DNA of 44,043 bases from Neokomagataea thailandica NBRC 106555 (GTDB taxonomy: Bacteria > Pseudomonadota > Alphaproteobacteria > Acetobacterales > Acetobacteraceae): positions 1-44,043 of the forward strand of contig NZ_BCZB01000024.1 of the NCBI RefSeq assembly GCF_001598495.1, in the 5' to 3' direction. Below the pieces are notes generated by a model that saw nothing but the letters and a program-made list of their open reading frames with translations, ran no database searches and was not told where the DNA came from. A program made the translations under genes and the position numbers. Shown piece after piece: positions 1 through 9,893 of this stretch (its first letter is position 1; every line of letters starts with the position of its first letter).

Positions 1-1845
<1,845 letters not shown>

Positions 1846-1906
1846 TCACTGTAAATCTTGTGAGACAGTATAGCCGTTCCCCCCGATCTAGGCCAGAGCA
1901 TCCGTG

Positions 1907-3010
1907 TCAGCTGGGGAGAACTAGGCCGTCTTTCACGGATAAAAATGCAGCATGATCATGAAGGGGGCCGAAAGAATGATGGTCTGTGCCGGTCATAAGG
2001 ACCAGTGACTGGCGGTGTTTTAGGGTTTCTAACAATGCATTGCGGCGTATTTCGTCCAAATGGACTAAGGGTTCATCAAGTAATAAGGCCGGGGCTTGGC
2101 CGCGTAGGCTGGCGATAAGATCGGCATGCGCCAGAATAATGCCTGTGAGCAGTGCGCGTTGTTGACCGCTGCTAGAGAGGTGAGCGGGTCGTGCTGTGGC
2201 TTTGTCGGAAAGTAATAAATCGGCACGATGTGCGCCATGTGAGGTTAAGCGTTGCTCACGGTCTGTTATGCGAGATGCTTTAAGCTGTGCGCGCAGTGTT
2301 TCCTCGACCTTTAAGGCTGGGGCTATTTTGAGGTGTTGAGCAATACGGCAATCAAGGCCGAGGGAGCACTCTGGGAATTCTGTATGAGAATTGCTTTGGG
2401 CATTCATATGCTCAATGAGGGCTAAACGGGACGCTGTTGCGGCTGTTGCATGTCTGGCGATGGAATCTTCAATCGCGTTGAGCCAGAGGTCTGCGTGTGG
2501 TTGTTCTTGCAAGACGCGATTGCGGCTGGAGACTGAGCGGTCATGTGCGGTGATTTCGCGGGCATGATCAGGCGTCAGGGCAATGACCAAACGATCAAGA
2601 AAACGTCGTCGGCCGCTCGCCCCTTCTTGGAAAAGCCGGTCCATTTGTGGAGTGAGCCATACGCAGCTGAAATACGGTGCGATAGCGGTTTGGGAGCGTA
2701 CGGGGCGACCATCAATGTGGAAGTTGCGCCGCTGTTCGCTGTGTTTGGCGCCGGTGCCGATGCGGATTTGCTCGTTATGACTGCCGCTGAGTATTGCGGC
2801 GATACCCCACTCCTGAGCGTGTGTACGGCAGAGTTGTGGGAGCGGTGAGCCGCGTAGTCCGCGGCCTGGTGACAGGAGCGATACAGCTTCCAGAAGATTG
2901 GTTTTCCCTGCCCCATTAGGGCCGGTGAAGACCGTAATGGGGTGAGATGGTGTCCAGTTTGCGCGTGTGTAGTTGCGAAAATCTGTCAGCGTGAGGCGTA
3001 GTAAGTCCAA
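1907..3010 (-). CDS. recF: DNA replication/repair protein RecF
   Basis: RecF is an SMC-like ATPase that, with RecO and RecR, loads RecA at single-strand gaps. The 367-residue product has the usual length. Walker A is GPNGAGKTN near residue 30. The ABC-like signature SSSGQQRALL is near residue 280, and Walker B with D-loop (LLLDEPLVHLDE) near 310. The N terminus MDLLRLTLTDFRNY is typical. It sits 9 bases after dnaN and 82 bases before gyrB, so dnaN-recF-gyrB are probably co-transcribed. Confidence 0.95.
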   Translation of the reverse strand: MDLLRLTLTDFRNYTRANWTPSHPITVFTGPNGAGKTNLLEAVSLLSPGRGLRGSPLPQLCRTHAQEWGIAAILSGSHNEQIRIGTGAKHSEQRRNFHIDGRPVRSQTAIAPYFSCVWLTPQMDRLFQEGASGRRRFLDRLVIALTPDHAREITAHDRSVSSRNRVLQEQPHADLWLNAIEDSIARHATAATASRLALIEHMNAQSNSHTEFPECSLGLDCRIAQHLKIAPALKVEETLRAQLKASRITDREQRLTSHGAHRADLLLSDKATARPAHLSSSGQQRALLTGIILAHADLIASLRGQAPALLLDEPLVHLDEIRRNALLETLKHRQSLVLMTGTDHHSFGPLHDHAAFLSVKDGLVLPS

Positions 3011-3019
3011 TGCAGGTTT

Positions 3020-4144
3020 TTACACCCGCATCGGCATTAGAACGTAGAGCGCTGCTGGGAAGCCTGTGTCCCGTACCAAAGTTGGGGCAGAGCTATCCGC
3101 GAATGCGAATTCAACTTCAACGTCAATTTGATCTGTAATATCAGTCAAGTAACGTGCTTGGAAGCCGATCTCAATGGGTGGCGCGTCGTAGGTGACGGTG
3201 TTCTCATCCAACTCTTCCTGCGCCACGCCTTGATCTGGGCTGATGGCTGAGAGTGTCAGTAAATTGGTGGTGAGAGAGATTTTGATAGGGCGTGAGCGCT
3301 CGGTGCTGATGGCCGCAACACGTGCGACAGAAGCTGCAAAATCTTTCTTGCCGACGCGGAGCAGACGGTCATTCCCTTTCGGGATAACGCGCTCATATTC
3401 TGGGAAGGTGCCGTCGATGAGCTTTGACGTTAGTAAAACAGGCCCTGCCCCGAACTGAATGCGCGTGTCAGATAGGGAGATCTCAATATCGGCAGCGCCT
3501 TCATCCAGCAGCTTACGCAGTTCATTGATGGTTTTGCGCGGGATAATAACGCCCGGCATGGACTGCGCACCTTCAGGAACATCGGCTTCCACGCGTGCAA
3601 GACGGTGCCCATCTGTAGCAACGGCGCGTAATGTGGCTGTGGGGCCTGTACCAGCGACGTGGACGTAGATACCGTTCAGGTAGTAGCGCGTTTCTTCTGT
3701 GGAGATCGCAAATTTTGTGCGGTCAATCAGTCCTTTAAGCGTTGCCGCAGGGATGACAAAGCGGTGCGGCAGATCACCTGCAACCATAGCTGGGAAGTCA
3801 TCAACGGGCAGAACGTTCAAGCTCGTTGCAAAGCGGCCAGCGCGCAGCCCCAGCGGAGCATCACTTTCGGGGTGGCTGAACTCGATGGCTACACCGTCTG
3901 GCAGTTTACGGACGATTTCGAACAGCACTGATGCCGGTACGGTAGTGGAGCCGGGTGTTGGCCCTTCTGCGGCGACTTCTTCAACGACCGCAATTTCCAT
4001 ATCGGTTGCTGTCAGGCGCAGCGTCCCATCGGCAAAACTCAGAAGAACGTTTGCCAAAATGGGAATGGTATTCCGCTTTTCTGCAACGCCATGAATATGA
4101 GCGAGAGCACGTTGCAAGAGAGTGCGGTCAACCGTGAATTTCAT
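3020..4144 (-). CDS. dnaN: DNA polymerase III beta subunit (sliding clamp)
   Basis: The 374-residue product matches the sliding clamp that tethers DNA polymerase III to DNA. It starts MKFTVDRTLLQRALAHI and ends YVLMPMRV, the typical clamp C terminus. The three repeated clamp domains are recognisable: IPILANVLL early, RYYLNGIYVHV and ATDGHRLA in the middle, and FPEYERVIP later. It lies between dnaA and recF on the same strand. A 14-base palindrome and a GC-rich hairpin in the 108-base dnaA-dnaN gap could adjust its expression separately from dnaA. Confidence 0.97.
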   Translation of the reverse strand: MKFTVDRTLLQRALAHIHGVAEKRNTIPILANVLLSFADGTLRLTATDMEIAVVEEVAAEGPTPGSTTVPASVLFEIVRKLPDGVAIEFSHPESDAPLGLRAGRFATSLNVLPVDDFPAMVAGDLPHRFVIPAATLKGLIDRTKFAISTEETRYYLNGIYVHVAGTGPTATLRAVATDGHRLARVEADVPEGAQSMPGVIIPRKTINELRKLLDEGAADIEISLSDTRIQFGAGPVLLTSKLIDGTFPEYERVIPKGNDRLLRVGKKDFAASVARVAAISTERSRPIKISLTTNLLTLSAISPDQGVAQEELDENTVTYDAPPIEIGFQARYLTDITDQIDVEVEFAFADSSAPTLVRDTGFPAALYVLMPMRV

Positions 4145-4174
4145 TGTCTTTTTCCAGTGGATCGGCAGAAAGTC

Positions 4175-4188
4175 CAGAAGGCCTTCTG
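4175..4188. repeat. 14-bp perfect palindrome upstream of dnaN
   Basis: CAGAAGGCCTTCTG is a perfect 14-base inverted repeat about 30 bases upstream of the dnaN start, in the dnaA-dnaN gap. It could be an operator or part of a leader hairpin. No regulator is recognised. Confidence 0.5.
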
Positions 4189-4220
4189 TCTAGCAGAACG
4201 GCTAGCGCTGGGAAAGAGAG

Positions 4221-4241
4221 GCCGGGCTGGAATTGCCCGGC
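4221..4241 (-). terminator. Hairpin between dnaA and dnaN, possible terminator or attenuator
   Basis: Just after the dnaA stop codon, GCCGGGC and GCCCGGC form a 7-bp stem with a 7-base loop. On the dnaA transcript it is followed by CTCTCTTTCCC. The uridine run is weak, so partial termination or attenuation before dnaN is more likely than full termination. Confidence 0.5.
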
Positions 4242-4252
4242 TCTTTCAGGAC

Positions 4253-5671
4253 TTAGCCTTCAAGCATACGGCGCAGAAGTTCAACATCTTCTGCGAATGA
4301 AGGGTCTTGTTCCATTAATTCAGCAACACGATTGACGGCGTGCATGACGGTCGTATGGTCGCGGTTACCAAATTTACGGCCAATTTCAGGTAATGAACGG
4401 CTGGTGAGTTGCTTGGCTAAGAACATGGCCACCTGACGTGGTCGTGCAACGGCGCGTGCGCGGCGTGCGGAGGACATGTCCGTTAGGCGGATATTCCAGT
4501 GTTCAGCAACCTTGCGTTGGATTTCTTCAATCGTGACGCGGCGGTCATGTGCTTTCAGCATGTCCTTGAGGACATCCTGAGTGCTGTCGAGCGTGACTGG
4601 ACGCCCAACCAAATCGGCGTGTGCGATAAGGCGGTTTAAGGCCCCTTCAAGTTCGCGGACGTTGGTTGTGATTTTGTGCGCTAAATACTCCAAAACCTTG
4701 GCCGGTACGGTGGTGCCGGAGGCTTTGGCTTTGGCTTCCAAAATCGAAATGCGCAGCTCAAATGTGGTGGCGTGGATATCGGCCACCATACCGCAGCCGA
4801 GGCGGGTTCTCAGGCGATCTTCTAAGCCAGACAGATCAGACGGGCTTTTGTCCGCGCTGACAATGATCTGCCGGCCTGCATCAACCAAGGCATTGAACGT
4901 ATGGAAGAACTCTTCCTGCGTGTTGTCTTTGCCGATGAGGAACTGAAGATCATCAATCATGAGGACATCCACTGAGCGCAATTGCTCTTTGAATTCCATG
5001 GTCGATTGTGAACGGATCGCCGCGATGAAGCGGTACATAAACTTCTCAGCAGACATATAGGCCACTGAGACATTGCCGGTCTTGGTCAGTTCAGAGCCGA
5101 TGGCGTGCATGAGATGCGTTTTGCCAAGGCCAACGCCACCATAGAGGAAGAGTGGGTTAAAGCCGGGGCTAGATGGCTTTTCAGCAACGCGGCGTGCGCA
5201 TGCATACGCAAACTCATTGGGCTTACCCACGACAAAGCTATCGAAGGTAAAACGCGCATCCAAGGGGGCAGTAAGGTCACTGCGGACTTCTGATGGAGCC
5301 TCGGCGCTGCTCTGCTCACTGAGTGAAGCGGGGTTGTCCGAGCTGGGCGCGGAAGGTGTGTCGGAGGTGCTCTCAGCCACGCCACGGCGTACGAGAAGCT
5401 CAATGTGCTGCACTTTTGGGTATTCTGTGCGCCACAGAGACTTCAGGCGTTCTTCGTACTGGCTGCGAACCCAGTCACGCAAGAAGCGTGAGGGTAGGAA
5501 AAGTGTCAGTTCGTCGTCTTCAAGTGGCCCGAGAACGATTTGGCGTAGCCACGTGCCGTATTCGACCTCACCGACTTCGCTCTTCAATTTGTCACGGACA
5601 ATGTGCCAAGCGGCTTCAAGAGCGTGGTCGAAGGAGGCATTGGCGTCCAGATATTGTGCGTTTTCCACCAT
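4253..5671 (-). CDS. dnaA: Chromosomal replication initiator protein DnaA
   Basis: DnaA is the AAA+ initiator that binds DnaA boxes and opens the origin. The product has domain I (about residues 15-90), a variable acidic/serine-rich linker, and domain III with Walker A GGVGLGKTH and Walker B VLMIDDLQFL. The C-terminal helix-turn-helix contains the signature RDHTTVMHAVNRV. An ATG at 5686 is in frame, but the sequence between it and the ATG at 5671 contains AAAGGAGGG, an ideal ribosome binding site 4-5 bases before the second ATG. The start is therefore placed at 5671, giving 472 residues. It heads the dnaA-dnaN-recF-gyrB block. Confidence 0.96.
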   Translation of the reverse strand: MVENAQYLDANASFDHALEAAWHIVRDKLKSEVGEVEYGTWLRQIVLGPLEDDELTLFLPSRFLRDWVRSQYEERLKSLWRTEYPKVQHIELLVRRGVAESTSDTPSAPSSDNPASLSEQSSAEAPSEVRSDLTAPLDARFTFDSFVVGKPNEFAYACARRVAEKPSSPGFNPLFLYGGVGLGKTHLMHAIGSELTKTGNVSVAYMSAEKFMYRFIAAIRSQSTMEFKEQLRSVDVLMIDDLQFLIGKDNTQEEFFHTFNALVDAGRQIIVSADKSPSDLSGLEDRLRTRLGCGMVADIHATTFELRISILEAKAKASGTTVPAKVLEYLAHKITTNVRELEGALNRLIAHADLVGRPVTLDSTQDVLKDMLKAHDRRVTIEEIQRKVAEHWNIRLTDMSSARRARAVARPRQVAMFLAKQLTSRSLPEIGRKFGNRDHTTVMHAVNRVAELMEQDPSFAEDVELLRRMLEG

Positions 5672-5686
5672 GATCCCTCCTTTCAT

Positions 5687-5943
5687 TCTATGACCGTATT
5701 TTTAAGACGGCGTCGTGCAGTGCTTAACGCTTAAGGCGTAGAAGCGATAATAAACAACTTGGCTGTGCGGGGCGCTTATTTATACGGAGCATGGCCTCGT
5801 GAGTAAGCCATGGTGCCGTGCGCTGATCTGCTGATTCGTATCCCCTTAGGATATGCTTGATGATGGAGCGAAGCAAGTACGAAGAGCAGGTTCAATGAGC
5901 ACTTTTGCTAAAGTGATCACACGCTGCCAGAGGCTAAAAAAAG
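5687..5943. other. Gene-free dnaA upstream region
   Basis: This stretch lies between the rpsT terminator and dnaA and must hold the dnaA promoter, reading leftward. A TATAAAT-like element occurs on the minus strand near 5778-5784, and CATGGC/GCCATG arms at 5790-5812 form a small inverted repeat. I see no consensus DnaA box (TTATCCACA) here and no convincing small gene, so I cannot claim that this is the replication origin. Confidence 0.5.
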
Positions 5944-5980
5944 CCAAAAAAAGAACGCGCCCCCATACAGGGACGCGTCT
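5944..5980 (-). terminator. Rho-independent terminator of rpsT
   Basis: Downstream of rpsT on the minus strand, ACGCGTCCC and GGGGCGCGT form a 9-bp stem with one G-U pair and a loop of about 5 bases. A T-rich tract (TCTTTTTTT) follows. This is a textbook intrinsic terminator. Confidence 0.8.
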
Positions 5981-6005
5981 TCCACATCAGGTCCTGCCTG
6001 AAAGC

Positions 6006-6275
6006 TTAGGCTGTTGCCAGAGCCTTGATGCGTGCTGACAAGCGAGAGAGCTTGCGGCTGATGGTGTTCTTCGCCACGACGCCCTTGCCTGCTGCGCGCT
6101 GCATTTCTGGCTGTGCTGCACGGAACGCTTCTGAAGCTGCGCTCTTGTCACCGCTCTGGATTGCGCTTTCGACTTTCTTGATGAACGTACGCATACGGGA
6201 AACGCGAGCAACGTTACGGACGCGGCGCTTTTCGTTTTGACGGATGCGCTTACGGGCTGAAGCTGTATTTGCCAT
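6006..6275 (-). CDS. rpsT: 30S ribosomal protein S20
   Basis: The 89-residue, Lys/Arg/Ala-rich protein starts [18 protein letters not shown] and ends with [13 protein letters not shown], the usual pattern and length of bacterial S20. S20 binds 16S rRNA early in 30S assembly. The gene is monocistronic, with its own strong terminator downstream. It is transcribed towards dnaA. A pair of DnaA-box-like sequences lies about 80-105 bases upstream of its start. Confidence 0.96.
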   Translation of the reverse strand: MANTASARKRIRQNEKRRVRNVARVSRMRTFIKKVESAIQSGDKSAASEAFRAAQPEMQRAAGKGVVAKNTISRKLSRLSARIKALATA

Positions 6276-6355
6276 GGATCTTTCGGTTTCGGTTCTTAAG
6301 GTGTCTCAGAAAATGATTGGCGGGGTCTACTCCGCCTAGCGAGATACGTCAAGTA

Positions 6356-6379
6356 TTTTACACAGATTGCTGTGGATAA
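6356..6379. promoter_or_regulatory. Pair of opposed DnaA-box-like sites
   Basis: TTTTACACA (6356-6364, plus strand) fits the relaxed DnaA box TTWTNCACA. TGTGGATAA (6371-6379) is the exact reverse complement of the consensus TTATCCACA. The two face each other across 6 bases in the mutM-rpsT gap, near dnaA. They could regulate rpsT, act as a DnaA-titrating site, or belong to an origin region. Two boxes alone do not make an origin. Confidence 0.55.
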
Positions 6380-6384
6380 ACCGG

Positions 6385-7215
6385 TTATTTTTGACAGGAT
6401 GGGCAGTAAAAGGTGGAACGCCCGGACTGAACGAGGCGTTCTATGGGGGTTGCGGTACAGTGGCGGCATGCCTCGTTTTCGCGGCCATAGACGTGGTGTA
6501 GGTCTTGATAACCGCCACGTGTTCCGTCCGCTTGCACATAATCACGCAACGAAGATCCGCCGGATGCAATGGCTGCGTTCAGAATGACACGGATGTTTTG
6601 TGCGAGTGAAGCGGCTTCTGTGTCTGTCAGGTTACCTGCTGTACGGGTGGGGTGGATTCGAGATTGGAAAAGTGCTTCGCAGACATAAATGTTTCCCAAT
6701 CCCGCAATGAAGCGCTGATCTAGGAGCGCTGTTTTGATGGGAGTGCGTTTTTTGAGAAAAACGTTTTGGAGATACTGTCCGGTTAGGGCGTCTGAGAGAG
6801 GTTCTATGCCCAGTTTATGCAGGAGCATGTGCTGCTCTTCATCTGCTGTTGGGACAAGGTCAATAGCGCCGAAACGTCGTGGGTCCACGAATCCGATACG
6901 TGTGCCGCCATCACTTTCAATGACAACATGCTCATGGCGTGGTGGCGCTGTATTTTGTCCCCTCACCCCAATGAGCATGCGGCCAGACATGCCAAGGTGA
7001 AATAAAACGCTCCAATTATTTTCGAGGCGCATGAGAATATATTTCGCGCGTCGATGAAACGAAATAACCTTTTGATGGAGCATTTCTTGCTGAAGATTGG
7101 CAGGAAACGGCCATCTAAGGTCGTGGCGATTGAGGGTAACCTGCGTGATTCGCTGCCCTTCGAGGGCGGTGCGCAAACCACGCATGACGGTTTCAACTTC
7201 GGGAAGCTCTGGCAT
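6385..7215 (-). CDS. mutM: Formamidopyrimidine-DNA glycosylase (Fpg/MutM)
   Basis: MutM removes 8-oxoguanine and ring-opened purines from DNA by a combined glycosylase and AP-lyase reaction. The 276-residue product begins MPELPEVETVMRGL, where Pro2 and Glu3 (after the initiator Met) are the catalytic residues of the family. The C terminus holds the zinc finger (C-H-C ... YCPSC, about residues 247-275). GLGNIYVCEALF is the conserved helix-two-turn-helix segment. The gene diverges from ubiE with only 30 bases between start codons, a common arrangement for this pair. Confidence 0.96.
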   Translation of the reverse strand: MPELPEVETVMRGLRTALEGQRITQVTLNRHDLRWPFPANLQQEMLHQKVISFHRRAKYILMRLENNWSVLFHLGMSGRMLIGVRGQNTAPPRHEHVVIESDGGTRIGFVDPRRFGAIDLVPTADEEQHMLLHKLGIEPLSDALTGQYLQNVFLKKRTPIKTALLDQRFIAGLGNIYVCEALFQSRIHPTRTAGNLTDTEAASLAQNIRVILNAAIASGGSSLRDYVQADGTRGGYQDLHHVYGRENEACRHCTATPIERLVQSGRSTFYCPSCQK

Positions 7216-7245
7216 GATGGCTCACAACGTTATATCGATTGCTTC

Positions 7246-8046
7246 ATGACCGATAGAGCCCATGACGCTGCTGCGTTCACTTCTGCCGCTGATCCGAGCT
7301 TCGATCATGCGGAAGATACCACTGATTTTGGCTATCGTAGCGTGCCGCGCGCGCAAAAAAAGACGATGGTTCGTGAGGTGTTTGAAAGTGTTGCCGGTAA
7401 ATATGATGTCATGAATGATGTCATGTCACTCGGTATTCACCGTGTTTGGAAACGTATTCTCATTAGCCAACTGAACCCACGTCCGGGTTTGAAGCTGTTG
7501 GATTTGGCGGGTGGTACGGGTGATATTACGTTTGGCTGGGCGCGTGCGGGCGGCGGTCCTGCCATTTTGTCTGACATTAATCCCGCTATGCTGGATGTGG
7601 GCCGTGATCGCGCCATCAAAGCGGGCCTGATTGGTCAAGTGGAATGCTGTGTTGTTGATGCGGAATCCATCCCCCTCCCCGACCGTTCCGTAGACCGCGT
7701 TACGATGGCATTCGGCTTGCGTAACTGTACGGATAAAAACGCCGTTCTGCGTGAGGTGCGCCGCGTATTGAAGCCGGGTGGCCGCTTCTTCTGCTTGGAG
7801 TTCTCGCGCGTTGAGGTCGCTGCTTTGGCGCCGATTTATGATGCGTGGTCGTTCAAGGTACTGCCGCGTATGGGCAAGGTGGTTGCTGGGGATGCTGAGA
7901 GCTATCAGTATTTGGCTGAAAGTATCCGCATGTTCCCTGATCAAGAGACGCTCGCGCAGATGATGCGTGATGCGGGGCTTGAACAGGTAAAACATCAGAA
8001 CCTCTCGGGTGGCATTGCGGCCATTCACTCAGGTTGGCGTCTGTAA
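7246..8046 (+). CDS. ubiE: Ubiquinone/menaquinone biosynthesis C-methyltransferase UbiE
   Basis: UbiE is the SAM-dependent C-methyltransferase of ubiquinone synthesis. The core starts at TTDFGYRSVP and includes VFESVAGKYDVMNDVMSLGIHRVWKR, the SAM-binding LLDLAGGTGDI, and FGLRNCTDK. The frame is open from 7054, but the part before 7246 overlaps the mutM coding region on the other strand. The ATG at 7246 gives 266 residues and still leaves about 20 residues before the conserved core, so the exact start is uncertain. coaBC follows after 2 bases. Confidence 0.94.
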   Translation: MTDRAHDAAAFTSAADPSFDHAEDTTDFGYRSVPRAQKKTMVREVFESVAGKYDVMNDVMSLGIHRVWKRILISQLNPRPGLKLLDLAGGTGDITFGWARAGGGPAILSDINPAMLDVGRDRAIKAGLIGQVECCVVDAESIPLPDRSVDRVTMAFGLRNCTDKNAVLREVRRVLKPGGRFFCLEFSRVEVAALAPIYDAWSFKVLPRMGKVVAGDAESYQYLAESIRMFPDQETLAQMMRDAGLEQVKHQNLSGGIAAIHSGWRL

Positions 8047-8048
8047 TA

Positions 8049-9230
8049 ATGAAACGTGTTCTGCTGATCGTTGGGGGTGGTATTGCCGCGTATAAGGCGC
8101 TGGATGTTATCCGCCTCTTGCGTGCGGAGGGCGTATCCGTCCGACCGGTTATGACCAGCAGTGCAAAAGAATTTGTTACACCATTGAGCTTAGAAGCGTT
8201 GGCGGGAGAGCGTGTGCATGATGTGCTCTTTGCGCCAACGCAGGAAAGTGAAATTGGGCATATTCGCCTTGCCCGTGATGCGGACGTGGTTTTGGTGTGT
8301 CCGGCTTCGGCGAATCTTATGGCGCGTATGGCGCATGGGTTGGCTGATGATTTGGCCACCACATTGCTACTGGCGACGACAGTACCGATTGTCGTGGCTC
8401 CTGCAATGAATGTACGCATGTGGGAGCATGCTGCAACGCAAGAAAATATCGCGCAGCTTACAGGGCGTGGCGTTCAGTTTGTCGGTCCAGATAACGGCAG
8501 CATGGCATGTGGCGAAGTGGGTATGGGGCGTTTGAGCGCGCCAGAGGCTATTTGCCGTGCTGTATTGGCCGTTATGAAACGAGATAACGCTTTGCAGGGA
8601 AAGCGTATTTTGGTCACGGCAGGACCAACACGGGAGCCTCTAGACCCGGTCCGGTTTTTATCGAATCATTCATCGGGAAAACAAGGTTATGCCATTGCTG
8701 AGGCATTAGTCGCGCGTGGTGCAGATGTTGTGCTCGTGAGTGGTCCTGTTTCCTTGCCGGCCCCGCGTGGTGTGACCCGTATATCGGTTGAAACGGCGGA
8801 TGAGATGTTGAGTGCCTGTACTCAAAATCTCTCGGTGGATGCTGCAATTTGTACGGCTGCGGTGAGTGACTGGCGGGCCAAAGCTGTGGCAGGTCAGAAG
8901 ATTAAGAAAACGGGTGCTCCGCCGGTTCTGGAGCTCGCTGAAAATCCGGATATTTTGGCGCAAATATGCCAGCATGAGCAGCGCCCATCCTTGGTTGTGG
9001 GCTTTGCTGCGGAGACAGAAACGGTCTTGCAACATGCTGCGGCAAAGCGGTTGCGTAAAGGCTGTGATTGGCTTGTGGCGAATGATGTAAGCACGGGTGT
9101 GTTCGGTGCGGATCATAATTGTGTAACGCTGATAACTGCGGCTGGTACGGCTGAATGGCCGGAAATGAGCAAGTACGCCGTTGGGGAGCGCTTGGCGGAA
9201 GAGATTGTACAATTCTTCAGCCTTCCATAG
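8049..9230 (+). CDS. coaBC: Bifunctional phosphopantothenoylcysteine decarboxylase / phosphopantothenate-cysteine ligase
   Basis: CoaBC catalyses two steps of coenzyme A synthesis: joining cysteine to phosphopantothenate (CoaB) and FMN-dependent decarboxylation (CoaC). The N-terminal flavoprotein half has [19 protein letters not shown] and [10 protein letters not shown], and a Cys in the substrate-lid motif [12 protein letters not shown]. The CoaB half begins near [19 protein letters not shown] and contains [11 protein letters not shown] and the lysine-rich KIKKTG. The ATG at 8049 gives 393 residues. An upstream TTG (8034) is possible but overlaps ubiE. Probable operon ubiE-coaBC-dut. Confidence 0.96.
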   Translation: MKRVLLIVGGGIAAYKALDVIRLLRAEGVSVRPVMTSSAKEFVTPLSLEALAGERVHDVLFAPTQESEIGHIRLARDADVVLVCPASANLMARMAHGLADDLATTLLLATTVPIVVAPAMNVRMWEHAATQENIAQLTGRGVQFVGPDNGSMACGEVGMGRLSAPEAICRAVLAVMKRDNALQGKRILVTAGPTREPLDPVRFLSNHSSGKQGYAIAEALVARGADVVLVSGPVSLPAPRGVTRISVETADEMLSACTQNLSVDAAICTAAVSDWRAKAVAGQKIKKTGAPPVLELAENPDILAQICQHEQRPSLVVGFAAETETVLQHAAAKRLRKGCDWLVANDVSTGVFGADHNCVTLITAAGTAEWPEMSKYAVGERLAEEIVQFFSLP

Positions 9231-9260
9231 TGGTGTGACTTCAGGGTAAAGGGTTGGATT

Positions 9261-9716
9261 ATGACTTCAGAACCAATTGATGTTGCGATCACGCGCCTCC
9301 CCCATGCGGAAGGTTTGCCGTTGCCCTCTTATGCCACGCAGGGCGCTGCGGGGTTTGATTTTCTGGCTGCTGTTGAAGAAACGCTGACGATCCTTCCCGG
9401 TGCGCGGGTTTTGGTGCCGACGGGGCTGTGTATGGCGCTTCCGGCGGGATATGAGTTACAGATCCGCCCGCGTTCTGGTTTGGCATTGAAACACGGGATT
9501 ACGCTGCCCAATACGCCCGGCACTATTGATGAAGATTACCGTGGTGAAGTACGCGTGATTGTCATGAATGCAGGTGCGGAACCGTTTGTTGTTGAACGTG
9601 GCATGCGGATCGCTCAGGGTGTCTTGGCGCCTGTTGTACGGTTGCGTTGGCAGGCTGTTGAGACGTTGGATGAAACAGCACGTGGCGCAGGTGGTTTTGG
9701 TAGCACGGGCCAGTAA
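9261..9716 (+). CDS. dut: Deoxyuridine 5'-triphosphate nucleotidohydrolase (dUTPase)
   Basis: dUTPase hydrolyses dUTP to dUMP, keeping uracil out of DNA and feeding dTMP synthesis. The 151-residue trimeric-type enzyme shows all five motifs in order: [33 protein letters not shown] and the C-terminal glycine-rich [10 protein letters not shown]. The start ATG follows AAAGGG. The gene follows coaBC after 30 bases, an association common in bacteria. Confidence 0.97.
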   Translation: MTSEPIDVAITRLPHAEGLPLPSYATQGAAGFDFLAAVEETLTILPGARVLVPTGLCMALPAGYELQIRPRSGLALKHGITLPNTPGTIDEDYRGEVRVIVMNAGAEPFVVERGMRIAQGVLAPVVRLRWQAVETLDETARGAGGFGSTGQ

Positions 9717-9750
9717 TAACGCCGGTAGTAACGCCAGTCATAACAGCGCC
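9712..9750 (+). repeat. Three imperfect 12-15 base direct repeats at the dut stop
   Basis: AGTAATAACGCC, GGTAGTAACGCC and AGTCATAACAGCGCC follow each other directly, beginning at the dut stop codon. It is a short degenerate tandem repeat in an intergenic gap of about 180 bases. No function is recognised. Confidence 0.45.
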
Positions 9751-9893
9751 TGTAATATGTCAGTTAGCCATGCAGGATGATCACAAGGCAGAATGATGGA
9801 TCAACCCGTTATGATATTACCCGACGTGATATTGACGGTGTATAAGAGGGCTTATCGGGTTGGTTCTGGTGTGCAGTGGCAAGGGGGCGTCTT

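Noticed and set aside
5687-6005. Replication origin in the dnaA-rpsT gap
   Set aside because: No consensus DnaA box or clear AT-rich unwinding element is present here, and alphaproteobacterial origins often lie elsewhere (for example near hemE).
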